Below, in pieces: positions 46,411 through 58,200 of a stretch of DNA of 64,000 nt. The notes below the pieces were generated by a model. That model was not told the DNA's origin. It saw nothing but the letters and a program-made list of their open reading frames with translations, and did no database searches. The DNA comes from Sweltsa coloradensis. Lineage: Eukaryota > Arthropoda > Insecta > Plecoptera > Chloroperlidae. A program made the translations under genes and the position numbers. The stretch is taken from assembly GCA_024449915.1 (NCBI GenBank), contig JAMZAV010001043.1, positions 1 through 64,000 on the forward strand, read 5' to 3'. Within the stretch, counting starts at the first letter, position 1, and every line of letters starts with the position of its first letter.

Positions 46411-46992
46411 TTGGATGAGCGTAGCGAGCGAAGCGAAGATTCCATTTCACTACACTGGAGAAAAAAATCCGGAATATATATTTTTTTTTTCTGTATTTTT
46501 GTGTGTTTGTTAACACGATTCCGGCTAAACCAATACTCCAATTGCCATGAAATTTTATGGAGGCCTTCGAAATCTCTGAACTTAGAACTGCCACGTTTTT
46601 GAGCGCAATCGGAAAATTATTTCTCATGAAAATGGCAATTTTACGATTTTTTTAATTTCTCGACTTATAACACCTAAATGCTTTATCCGATTTCAATTAT
46701 TTTTTCACAGAACCTTAATTTTATAAATTTATATATTCGAGTAAAATTTGAGCGCAATCAAATAATTATTTCTTATAAAAATCGCGATTTTTTTATTTTT
46801 TATTTTTTAAAAATTATGATTAATTTTAAAAAAAATAGTTTATTTTTTATTTTATTTTATTTTATTTTAAAAAAATCTTGAACTTAGTAATAATTTTTTT
46901 ACAGAACAACAGAAAATCCGCATAACACATGGCAGCTCAATGCACCAATTACGCTCATCCAACAACGCGGCTGGACTTAAGCGTTTTCCTAG
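46411..46992 (+). mobile_element. HLE-A copy c, one-module form
   Basis: Intact ends (TTGGATGAGCG..., CGTTTTCCTAG) but only one internal module, giving 582 bp against about 770 for two-module copies. TTTA lies on both sides, a possible short target duplication. It is the second HLE-A insertion within 1 kb. Confidence 0.9.
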
Positions 46993-48238
46993 TTTAATAT
47001 ATTAACAGTTAAAACCATGACAACAATGGGAAAAGTATGGAGCGACCACATTTCAATGAGCAGCAAATAGCAAACAAACTGGACCAGCTTGCAAGTTGTC
47101 CGAGTCCACGATAGATGTTACACTGGAATAAAATTAAAAATGACTATACATTCTCAAGCAGTCATAGTTGGATTTGCAAAACTGCAGCTACCCGTAGTAA
47201 AAAATAAAATTAGACTAATTAAAACACTTATTCAAATTTATTAAATTTATGTTTTTCTTTTTCTAGTTGGGACACATTTAATTTTGTTATAGAGTTGGGT
47301 GTGATTTTGTGCTGATTCCGTGGAGCGGTAGCCGTAGCGTGTCATTTGTACAAACGGCGAGCTCTAGCTTTGAGAAGCTTTGAGAACCTATATAAGTAAC
47401 CAACAATGCATAGTATAAAGTGCAAATGTAAGCTAGGGTAAATATAAAGTTTGTATCGACTTTCCCTCAAGAAAACCAACGCATGACGTATTGCAGCTAA
47501 TGCAGAATGCAACAAGGAAGGTTTCTTCTACAGGCGATATTTCCATGCAGACAGACATTGCCACATTGCGCCAAAAAAGGAATGGGTCTGTTATTATGAG
47601 AAGATAAAACAGTAAACACGATTTACTGTTTTTCTTGACTGCTTGTTTATTGACGATAATACATTGACAGATTTAATTTAATTATTCCTCAAATGCAAAA
47701 ACATAAAGATTAGTTGTTTTTCGTTTGTTTATTTGGATTGGATAAAGGGCTCATTAACCGTTAGGTCAAAATGCACCCTCTGGCCTAGGGGATGTGGTGA
47801 TGTACATAACCTTGCAATCTTGTGAGCGCATGAATTATGAGAGAGGTAAATAATTGATTGCATGTTTGACTTTTTGATCAATAATAATTTTATCTTGGTT
47901 TGCCCCCCCCCCACACACAATACACGGGGTTGTCCTTGATTTCCTGGAACGACAACTGGCTATAATTGCAGTGAGTGGGTCACTGAAAATTTTAGAAAAT
48001 TCAAGCTGATTTCCTAACTCAGTTTCATCAAGGAGTCAAGGACTGTGTATCTTTGCGTTGTTGGATTTATGATATCTACAGACGGTAAATCTTGGTTTTA
48101 CAATAGTTGAATCTTCCGTTCAAGGTCAATGAGGTATAGATATGTGACCCCGCTTCCTTAGTTATATGCTAGTGAATATAGGAAAACCATTATTTAAAAA
48201 TAATCACAAGGCATAAATTATGAAGAGTGAAATCTTAT
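46993..48238. other. No gene seen
   Basis: Intergenic, with a C run at about 47904. No exon or classifiable repeat. Confidence 0.4.
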
Positions 48239-48360
48239 CTTAAAGGGCCCGTTCACCTCTTTAACATGTTATTCTTAAAACCAAGTACAAACATAAAAAT
48301 TAAGTTCATTGTGTATATTTCCAGACCTACGTCAATAGGGGTCTTTAAATTCATCGGCGC

Positions 48361-48392
48361 GCTTCGGGTCAGTGACGTCACTGACCCGAAGC
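48361..48392. repeat. Perfect 32-bp palindrome centred on TGACGTCA
   Basis: GCTTCGGGTCAGTGAC is followed immediately by its reverse complement. The centre is a full CRE and the arms hold GGTCA half-site words. Surroundings at 48350-48450 are GC-richer than average. Confidence 0.95.
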
Positions 48393-48702
48393 TGGCGAGG
48401 TGTTGCAACACAGCACAGCTACTAGCGGCGAGTAACGCGTGAGGCAGGTCCCGGTCTATCTATCGAGATAGTCTGTTCTACTGAAAACAAAGCGGAAGGC
48501 CTGCGATCATCTGATTAACAATACGTTACAGTTAAACCAACACCTGTTTTTTAAACACATACGTTGTTGTCATTTTAATGGAATAAATATTATATTGGCA
48601 CGTTCTTATAAAGTTATATGTTGTAAATTATGAGAGGTAGGCCTAATAGTGGAGTTGAATAAGTATTGCCTATACAACAACATAATACACGCGATAGCGA
48701 TT

Positions 48703-48737
48703 CTCACACACACACAAACACACACACACACACACAT
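48703..48737 (+). repeat. (CA)n microsatellite
   Basis: CACACACACACA-type run with one AA interruption. Confidence 0.9.
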
Positions 48738-48869
48738 GATACAGAATTACTTGCACTTTAAAAAAATAAAAGCGATTTGGTTTATTGGTTATAGCACAAT
48801 CATAATTCCACAATAAGTGAAATTACACGAATAAAGTAATTCCAAACGCTATGGGCTAACAGCAGTTTC

Positions 48870-48968
48870 CGTAATCATGTAAATGTCAGGATTACCAGGG
48901 GTGAGGATCGACCGCGGACCTCCCGAATAACTCTCGCGCGTTATGCATGTACTACATCTATCCGAAAA
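48870..48968 (-). mobile_element. tRNA-derived SINE (SINE-B), copy 1, diverged
   Basis: GTCAGGATTACCAGG...GGATCGACCGCGGACCTCCC GAATAACTCTCGCGCGTTATGC parallels the copies near 53775 and 62466. On the minus strand GGGAGGTCCGCGGTCGATCC is a T-arm-like region. Confidence 0.5.
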
Positions 48969-50653
48969 CCGATTAACAATGTATCATTATCCCAAGCGGC
49001 ATTTTATTTTATTTTCTCATGGAATACTCTGTATATTTATTATTTAAAGCCGCCTTATGACCACCTTGTGTATACAGAATGAATAACAAATCTATGTTGC
49101 CTGTTAGATCAGTTTCTGTTCGTAATTGTAGACGTAAACAATGAGGAGGTATGCTTACTTTATTACGCCAGACATCAATGTTTCTCTATATTGTACTGAT
49201 GGATGTTTTTTTCCAAAGCTTTTCGTGGCGTAAAATATTAAGAACATCTTTGAAAACTATCATCTGCCCAAAACTACTATATGTTTAGTTATTATACACT
49301 GCGCCGACTCACGTTCAAGCAATTCACTAATAAAGTCACTCTCGTCGCAACAATTTGACTCTTTGTCGGTTGACATTTTGACACTTTGTGTAGGCCTACA
49401 AACTCTACACGAACACTACTGAATTGAATTCGCTTGCCCTGTAACGTATAATAAACATTCTTATTTTTTTGCACCTATTACACCACTCCTCAATGTCATC
49501 ATGAACGATTGATCGAAACGAGTGCACGTGTCCAACTGATGTGAAGAGGTCTGCGTAAGGTTTCTGGGCAGTGTTTAATGTTTATTCTCTTCCTTCTTAG
49601 TCCCATTAGCATTAGCTTATCGCTTTTTGTTTATATCGTTCGAGTATGCAGGCACACCCCACTCATAATATATCTTATGGTATATAGATTAATTAGAAGA
49701 ACCATTCCAAACACAAACAAAGATTTAAAAATCCACATCAACAGCATATTCTACAAAAGGATGAACAAATGACGTACAGGCATCAGCAGTAAATATATAT
49801 TTCGGCTAGGTGTACGGTGTTTTGAATGTGTATACAGCAAGTGCGCTGTGCGCTTATCAAGTCGATTGTCAAAACGACATCACTTCGTAAACACCTTTAC
49901 ACTTGACACTTGAGCCGAATAACACATGGCATGCGTTTTTATTTCAACCTAATTTGAAGCGAGTATGCCATACTTGACTACATGTCATATCCCCCCTCGC
50001 CAAGCATCCAATACGATAACTCAGTTCGCCGCGACACTGGCTACTCGACTCCGAAGCCAAGGCCGTGTCGTGCGTTGTTGCCAGTACAGCGAAGTGACGA
50101 AAACATAGTCAATTTCATTACATATTTAACAATTAATATATGGTGATTATGATTGTTTTCGAGAAAGAATTTGTTGTACATGGAGTCTACTTAGGTAAAT
50201 AGACGTCTGGGTACACCTTTACATAAGAGGTGAACGATCCCTTTAATCACACAGTAAATTAGGCCTAATCGGAATTTCGAAATCGAATGAAACGAGTGAC
50301 GAAGAAAACCAACATCACATCTACGAGTTGGATATTATAATATTTTTATATTCACGACAAGGTGAAATCCTTTGAAACACAACACATCGCGGAATCACTA
50401 ACGAGTGACCATTCACTTACTACCCACATACTCCATCCAACAGGAGGATCATTACATTGTATTTCTTCCACATTCATCACCGAGATAATTATCCAACATT
50501 ATTTCTTCATCTTCATTATTTCTCTTTCTTGTAGTAAAAGAATTAGTGATTCTAGAAAATCATATGACAGTCACATTGTCTCCCCACTACAAGGGTTCGA
50601 GTCTCGGTCGATCTTCTGTTTGCTTTGAAGGCGCAACATACTTTTTATATTTA

Positions 50654-51714
50654 CTAGGAAAACGCTTAAGTCCCGCCGCGTTGTTGGATGAGCGTAATTG
50701 GTGCATTGAGTTGCCATGTGTTATGCGGATTTTCTGTTGTTTTACCAAAAAAACAACATTCATAAACTTTAAATGTTATTACCTCAAAACTTTTATTCTA
50801 GCACATTTGCTAACAATTGTTCCTACTTCTTTTACAGTTTTTAAGATGAAAGGATAATTTCTTTTTTAATGTGCCCACAAGTCTTATTCTGACAAATTCA
50901 CTGGACACCTTATTGATGACATTTATAGGTTTTTATTTAAAATATGGGAAATATAGGTTTTTCACAAAAAAACATACATTTTCAAACAATGCAAAGGGGA
51001 AAAATCATATTTATCAAACAAAACAAAAATTATAAAATCGTCTGGTAAATGTTTAGATGTATTGTTTTTAATCTTAAACACCTTTCACTTTTTAAAAAAA
51101 TGAAAATTATAAAAGCCTTAGCATTATCCCAGCACCATAGCAAAATTGTAAAATTGCAATTATTAAGAGAAATAAATTGTTTGATTGCGCTCAAATTTCA
51201 TACGATAATAATAATCATAAAATTAAGGTTCTGTGAAAAAATCATTACAATCGGATAAAGCATGTAGGTGTTATAAGTCGAAGAATGTTTTAAAAATTTA
51301 AAAAATCCTAAAATTGCAATTTTCATGAGAAATAATTTTTCGATTTCGCTCAAATTTCACACGAATATATTAAAAATTAAGGTTCTGTTAAAAAATCAGA
51401 ACAATCGGATAAAGCATGTAGGTGTTATAAGTCAAAAAAAAAAAAAAAAAAATCGAAATAAATCGTAAAATTACGATTTTCACGAGAAATAATTTTTTGA
51501 TCGATTTTTCGAATCGTGCAATTCTAAGTTCAGAGATTTCGAAGGCCTTCAGAAAATTTCATCGCAATTGGAGTGTCGTTTAGCCGGAATCGTGCTAACG
51601 AACAGACAAAAATACAAAAAAAAAAAGAAAGAAAGAAAGAATAAAAAACATTCCGGATTTTTTTCTTCAGTGTAGTGAAATGGAATCTTCGCTTCGCTCG
51701 CTTCGCTCATCCAA
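50654..51714 (-). mobile_element. HLE-A copy h with internal foreign segment
   Basis: Starts CTAGGAAAACGCTTAAGTCC and ends CTTCGCTCATCCAA. From about 50743 to 51140 the sequence is unrelated to HLE-A; it then resumes with modules (GGTTCTGTGAAAAAATCATT, AAGCATGTAGGTGTTATAAG). The extra 0.4 kb explains the 1.06-kb length. The short frames at 50546-50857 and 51049-51258 are not gene-like. Confidence 0.85.
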
Positions 51715-51796
51715 TAATACAGAGTTGTATCTACCAACTTTATATGAACACTTCTAACTCAATGCGAAAACAATGTACAATGCTAAATGTGTAACA

Positions 51797-52499
51797 CTAG
51801 GAAAACGCTTAAGTCCCGCCGCGTTGTTGGATGAGCGTAATTGGTGCATTGAGCTGCCATGTGTTATGCGGATTTACTGTTGTGCTGTGAAAAAATCATT
51901 ACTAAGTTGAAGATATTTTTAAAATTAAATTAAATTTAATAAAAAAATTAAATTAAATTTAATAAAAAATTAACTTAAATTTAATTTTTTAATTCATAAT
52001 ATTAAGGTTCTGTAAAAAAATCATTACAATCGGATAAAGCATGTAGGTGTTATAAGCTGGAGAAATTTTAAAAATTGAAAAAAGTCGTAAAATTGCGATT
52101 TTCGTAAAAAATATTTTTTTGATAAAGCTCAAATTTTACACGAATATATCAATTCATAAAATTAAGGTTCTGTGAAAAAATCATTACAATCGGACAAAGC
52201 ATGTAGGTGTTGTAAGTCGAAGAAATTTTTAAAAAATCGAAAAAAATCGTAAAATTGCGATTTTCATGAGAATTTTTTTTCGATTGTGCTCAAAAACGTG
52301 GCAGTTCTAAGTTCAGAGATTTCGAAGACCTCCATAAAATTTCATCGCAATCGGAGTATCGGTTTAGCCGGAATCGTGCTAACAAACAGACAAAAATACA
52401 AAAAAAAAAAAAAAAGAAAAAAAAAAAAAAAAACATTCCGGATTTTTTTCTCCAGTGTAGTGAAATGGAATCTTCGCTTCGCTCGCTACGCTCATCCAA
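51797..52499 (-). mobile_element. HLE-A copy i, with both ends
   Basis: Starts CTAGGAAAACGCTTAAGTCC, with TTGGATGAGCGTA and, at the far end, CGCTACGCTCATCCAA. Two modules. It follows copy h by 82 bp in the same orientation. The 133-codon frame at 52286-52687 begins in the element and is an artefact. Confidence 0.9.
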
Positions 52500-53082
52500 T
52501 TAAAATTGTAAATAAAACGAATCAAACCAACCATCCATATGAGACTTACAGGATGACCAACCCCATGTCCATGTCCCAATGTCCCATGCGGCTGGCTCGG
52601 AGCAGTGTGAAGCTACCAGCGTCTCAAAGGTTGGGTAGATTCAAGGAAAACCAGGCTCGTCAGGAGAAATATGAGACTACTAGTTAACCTTGAATCTTGA
52701 AAGCCAATCGTACATGTAAGAGAGAATGTCAACGGTAATATTTACATAGGCCCTAGAAGATAGAGACGCGTTAGCTTGCATTGCAGGTAGTGTACACTTA
52801 TCGCACGTCAATATGCGCAGTGCCACAGCTTGTTGAGTTGGTCACAACTCACAAGTCCTAACGTGCATGCAAAACTAGGATTCGTACCTCCTCTAACAAT
52901 GTGTTTTTGCTTTTTACTTTTATTTCACGTGTACAATGCCCAAAGATCATGTAGTCACGTTGTGGCCAAATACGAATAATAATAATAAAGATTTTCTTCG
53001 TGGACCCGATTCCGAATGCAGTATTGCCAAGAGCTACATCGTCCCCCAATCGGAGCAGATAATCTGCGACGCAGGAACATCA
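52500..53082. other. No gene seen
   Basis: Short intergenic stretch. Nothing classifiable. Confidence 0.4.
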
Positions 53083-53090
53083 ATGCGATC

Positions 53091-53395
53091 CAGTGGCGGC
53101 GCTACGGGGGGGCCTGGGGGGCAGTGGGCACTTGCCCCCCCCCCCCCCCCCGGTGTCAAATGACTGCCCACGCGTAATATTACTAAACTTTAGTCTATAT
53201 GTAGGTAAAGCGTAGTCCCTTGAGTTGCGTTGCCATTTTTCAGTTAAAACATGACGAAATATCAGGTATGGTAAAAAAAATCGACTTCGGCGAAAGGGCC
53301 TCCGGCGGCTACCCACAACTACTTCCCCCTCGGTGAAAAAACCTACCCCCCACCCCCATTTGGCCTCCATTGGTTTTTGTATGGCGCCGCCACTG
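53091..53395. mobile_element. hAT-type MITE, 305 bp, with perfect 8-bp target duplication
   Basis: The 12-bp inverted ends CAGTGGCGGCGC (53091) and GCGCCGCCACTG (to 53395) are exact. ATGCGATC flanks the element on both sides (53083-53090 and 53396-53403), the 8-bp duplication that hAT transposition produces. A C run sits at 53139-53152. It is non-autonomous and recent. Confidence 0.9.
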
Positions 53396-53403
53396 ATGCG
53401 ATC

Positions 53404-53769
53404 TAGCGGTCAAAGGGGCAGATTCTCATTTGCGTTTGTTTTAGTTACCAGCGCAAACACCGGCAGCACTGTAGCTATAGAAAATACCGCGCCCCTAATG
53501 ATAGCTACAGTGCTGCTGGTAAAAAGCGCTATCTGGATCATCATTGCGTCACGGATACCATGAGTGTAAGAAGGGGGGATCTCAGTTCACCCCCTCACTT
53601 TTTACTCTGTGACCCCCCCCCCCCCTCCCGCTACTTCAGAGTTTAAGATAAATAATAATTTTTTGTAGGATGCCCACTGTAGGGTATATACACATCAGAT
53701 TTAACCGATGTGACCATTGCGGATATGACAATAATTGTGAAGGGATGTCCGAGGGCTATTTGCGTTCGC
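53404..53769. other. No gene seen; short inverted repeat
   Basis: ACCAGC...CACCGGCAGCACTGTAGCTAT (from about 53447) and ATAGCTACAGTGCTGCTGGT (53500-53519) are near-complementary and may be the ends of a short MITE. A C run lies at 53613-53627. Confidence 0.4.
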
Positions 53770-53892
53770 CTCAACGACTGAAGAAAACCTCGGAAAAAAA
53801 CTTCAGTCAGGATTGCCGGTCTCGACGGGATTCGAACCCGGGACCTCCCGAATCAGAGTCGAGCGCTTGGCGCTCGAGCCAACACTGTCGGT
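53770..53892 (-). mobile_element. tRNA-derived SINE (SINE-B), copy 2, best preserved
   Basis: The minus strand reads TTGGCTCGAGCGCCAA (D-arm-like), CTCGA/TCGGG anticodon stem with loop CTCTGAT, GGTCCCGGGTTCGAATCCCG (T arm with B box) and then a body with CTGACTGAAGTTTTTTTCCG. The acceptor arms do not pair, so it is not a working tRNA gene. The body is shared with 62466-62590. Confidence 0.65.
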
Positions 53893-54565
53893 GAGTATTA
53901 GATGAGCATGTCCAGCCCCACGGCTAACAACAACTAAGACTAAATATCGTACCTGGACTAGGTAGACAGTGTTTTAACTAAATTATTTTTATCCCCCCCC
54001 CCCCTCCCCTCCCCTTCTAATGGAAAAAGAGTTCCTACGTGCTTGGATAAGACCAATTACATTCCAACTGGGCTGTTGAACCACAGACAGCACACTAACA
54101 AGTTATAACTGAAAGTGAATGAAATGTGTTAAGTAATTAGTAATTTAGAAACAATGAATTACCTTTCATTTATTTCCAAATTCAAAACATATCACGGTAT
54201 CGGACGATATAACAGTGAATATTTTATTTGTGCGTTTTAAAAAGCAATTGTTGTACTGTACTATTTGGACTGGTGTTGAAAGTTGAAACTTCATGCAAAG
54301 GTACGACACTTGTTTGTTGTTTTTGTTTTTAAGTTATCACGCCAAATATTGTACCTTACATTATTTCCTGTTTCAACAAGGTATAATTTCAATAAATATT
54401 GTTTATTCATGTACTGTGTTTTCAATTTGGTGTTTTTAAAATACTATTCGAACGATAATGACCAATATTCTATAACAATATTTTATTTGTTGGTATAATA
54501 CGTTAGAGTTTGTAAATACACCAGTAAATTTGAAATACAACAATAACAATATGTGTAAACGTCTG
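53893..54565. other. No gene seen
   Basis: AT-rich DNA with a C-rich run at about 53993-54014. No exon signal. Confidence 0.4.
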
Positions 54566-54612
54566 TTCTAGCAACGAAGCCATTGTTGATTCTAGCAGTG
54601 GTCGCGGGTAAC
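54566..54612 (+). mobile_element. SINE-A body fragment
   Basis: TCTAGCAACGAAGCCATTGTTGATTCTAGC and GCGGGT match SINE-A at 571-640 with a deletion. Confidence 0.5.
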
Positions 54613-54689
54613 TTCCTACTTCAAAAACAATTTTATTGTTGGCCATTATTTTCTCGTTGGAGGTGAGCTGGTAGACTATACATAGACAA

Positions 54690-55222
54690 AGACAAAGAAA
54701 TCGATATTTCGATACAATATCGATATGTGGAAATATTGTCAATGTCGATTTTTGGACGCCATAGTGAAATATAAAAATGACAAAAGTTTAAAAAATAACA
54801 TTCTATTTAAAAAAAGACAAAAACTAGGACGAGGATAGGAATTTTGGGGGATGTAAATGTGTAAGCCCAAAATGTTGTAAATATCTAAGAAAAAATGTAT
54901 CTATTTCTTCACATTTCGGTTCGGGTGCCGGGTAGCATAAAGTAAATTCGTCGTAACTTTTATGAATGGTAGAGGTGCCGGGTCATTCAACTCGAGTGTG
55001 AGTACGTAAACATTATTATTCATTTTTGGCTCTACCTTATCTACACTTTTAGCCATACATTAATAATGAATAGTAAGCCTTCTATTTAGATAGGCCTACA
55101 ATTTTAATTTCAGATTTTTAAAAAAGAAAATTGTTGGTAAAAAATTTAATGTCTTATCATAATCGATGTCGAAATTTTCGTGTCATCGATAATTGATATT
55201 GATATATGATACCGATAATTGT
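54690..55222. mobile_element. Possible MITE with ATCGATAT-rich ends
   Basis: The left end has ATCGATATTTCGATAC...AATATCGATATG. The right end has GTCATCGATAATTGATATTGATAT...ACCGATAATTG. The ends are roughly complementary over 40 bp. Boundaries and duplications are not resolved. Confidence 0.3.
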
Positions 55223-58200
55223 TACTAGCCAATAAAAGATTTGTTTCCTGCACTTAGGAATTTGTAGCCCGATGGAAGATTGGCTTCGAGTTCTTTAATT
55301 CACATTCTAAGTTACAATTATCTGTAAAACTCATTGTCTTCTGAAACTTCATTATATTCTAAGTATAGCCAGCCATAATCAGTTTAGTGCACAATCGATA
55401 ACATGATATTTATCAAGAGTTCATTCATTACGGTTGTTTGATTGAGCATAGGCCTAAGTAGCCTGCAGTTTGTTCTCTGCGTTCATATTTCAAATAACAC
55501 TCGAGAATTGTACGATTAAAACACACCGGCCTCCGTGTTTCTAATTGCATTAGCATTTATGCAGTAGCTATGCAAGATTACAGGCTACTGATAAGTTGCA
55601 TACTTACTTGTAGTTGTGTACATTATACTTGTAACAGTTGGTATTAAAAGTACTCACAAGTACATGACATGTGTGGTTGTTGCCTCATTGTATCCAAGGG
55701 TATGGTTTAGATTATGGTAAATGAAAAAAAAATGTTAAATTTCTGCGTTTTTTATACATGTAATGTTATTAACAAAATTTGGCCTATCAGTAAATTAAAT
55801 ATGGCACACGAAAATAAATAAATATAAAATGAATATAATACTCACTTCTTGTGTTGGGTTGCGTAGGAGAGGACCGCGTTACTTTTTTTAAGGGAACTTT
55901 TATGTGAACGAGTTCCTTTCTAACACTATTTCGTCAGATTTTAACGATGCTTTACAAATTCTTAAAACGGTCGTAATTCCGTCAAACTCATAAGTTTAGA
56001 TTAAAATTATACTACTTTTTACAATATTTTACTGCCTGAAACATAAAACTAAAATAAGTGTTTTTTGTGACTTCCTGTTCTTGTGAGAATTTATTTTAAT
56101 ATTGATATAAAAACTGATTTATTTGTTTGTTTGTTTCACAACGTATAAAACTATAGCCATAAAATAATACATACCCTAGTTTAACATTGCGAAAACGTTT
56201 TTAAAAAGGGTCAAGTATCACGAGTTGTAATAATTTTTATTCTCTGACGTTTTAATTGAGGGTAACTGTAGTGTAAAATGAAAGGAAAAGAAATGTGAAA
56301 TGTTAAACTGTAGGGAACTAAAACGGAAATAACGAAAACAATTTTTTTATAAACATCTGCTAGCTCTAAAATTATTTGCAACAAGCAACAAATAGAAAAG
56401 CTGTTAGAAAGAATTATTTCAAACCGTATAAAAAGCTTCTGAAAAATACAAATTGCTATATAACAATGCAATACTATTGAAAAGTTCTAATCATTTTACA
56501 ATTTTATTAGGCTCATGCCGGGCGTCAATTTGTATTTACTCAATACTCGAGAAATTCACTGTGTGCCGCAGAGGCGGATTTACACTTATTGTGGCCAGTG
56601 CGCGCAGCCTTTTAGGGCCCTATTACAGTGGCGAATTTCGTACATAATCATAGAGGGCGGAGCCCTCTTTTTGAAAAACAGGTTTTTAGAGTGCATTTGG
56701 TGCGTTTTAGAAAAAAGTGGTGGGCTAAACTGAAAGCAATACCGAAACAATGTATAGTTTGTGTGCGTCAATTTGTTTTGTCGTCATCTCGAGCTTACAA
56801 TTCACAGCATTCATGGCTGGCATCTGTAGGTGCGCGTGCACTTGTGTGAATAATGCGTATACAATGGCGTCTATTTTTCCCATATTATTTTTAGCTAATT
56901 AAGTTTGACTGGTGGATAACGTGAGGGTGCGTGCAGGTTGTCATGCCACCCAACTCATCGTCTGGAATAACTCAGTAAAACAACAACATGAGTAAAACAC
57001 TCATGACCCCATGAAGCTGAGACTGAAGCGAGTGAAGAAAACCCAACTGAATATTATTATACATAAAAAGAAAAGAATAATGATCTCTTGCCCTTCGGTT
57101 CAAGTGGTGAAAAGGTGAAAGTTTAGCAACCTGTGAGCTGAGATAAGCCCCACAAAAGAGCAAACAATTCGTTATCAGTTGAACGCGGGAGGAGGGGGAG
57201 GGGATCACGTATCGCTGATAGCTGTGCTGTACATTGTACGGTCGACGTCACTAAACTCGTATAGACAGATGGTTTTTATGTGCTTGCATGGCTTACAAGT
57301 TACTTACTCTTTCTGTATAATGTGGTTTTATGATTCTGTGGAAAACGTGTCACTTTTTAGGTTGCAAAGAAAGTACAATCCTCTACATTACTTTTATCTT
57401 AGATTGCTTCTGCTTGTGTCTGAACTCAAAGTCAGCCTCCTAAAGTTGGTTCGTGTTGTTACATTGAAATAGGCTTAGGCTTTGCCTAATGACGAATTCT
57501 TAGAGAATTGAATTATGGACTATTTTGCTATTTTAATTTACAAAGACATCTTTATTTTATTGATCACTTTATTCAATGCAACGTTGCCAGTCCAATATAT
57601 TGTATTGACTTAATTTAAAAATAAGTCAAAGTTTGATGTGCTGCCATATAAACAATAAATAAAGACAAATGCAAACTTCTGACAGCATATTATTATAGAG
57701 CAAGACAAGATAAGGGCAGTCGTAGTCTCCTCTCAGCATGCTGGCGCGAAGTTGCGTCTGCTTGTATTTTATCCGCGCGAGAGTCGAACCCGCACTATAT
57801 CTCATATTCAGAGATAAAATAAATTTAATACATTCATATTTATAATCGACTCACTCAGTCACATAACTGATTTCAGTGGATGCATTCATTGGTATAGAAG
57901 AAAAATTTTAATTTTAGTTTTTTTATGCCAAAAAGCGGTGAATTGGTACTGAAAATAGTTTAAATTTGGGTTTTTAGCGGTGTATTTTTCTCTTTATTCA
58001 TTTGCTTTTTGGGACTATGAGTATGTGGGATAAAGTCAAAGTCTTGCTATAGTACAATAAACTATGTAATTACGAGCATTCAGATACCAGATGCAGATAT
58101 TTGCAGTAAAAAATGACATGCATGTACATATTTTGACCAAAAGCGGTGACATCGCGGAGAAAATTATTCAGAATGTATATTTTTGGAATTTTTAGAACTA

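Noticed and set aside
52286..52687. 133-codon Lys-rich frame
   Set aside because: Starts within HLE-A copy i, uses its poly-A run as lysine codons and leaves the element without a splice signal.
53816..53890. tRNA gene on the minus strand
   Set aside because: D, anticodon and T arms are recognisable but the acceptor arms do not pair, and a SINE body follows.
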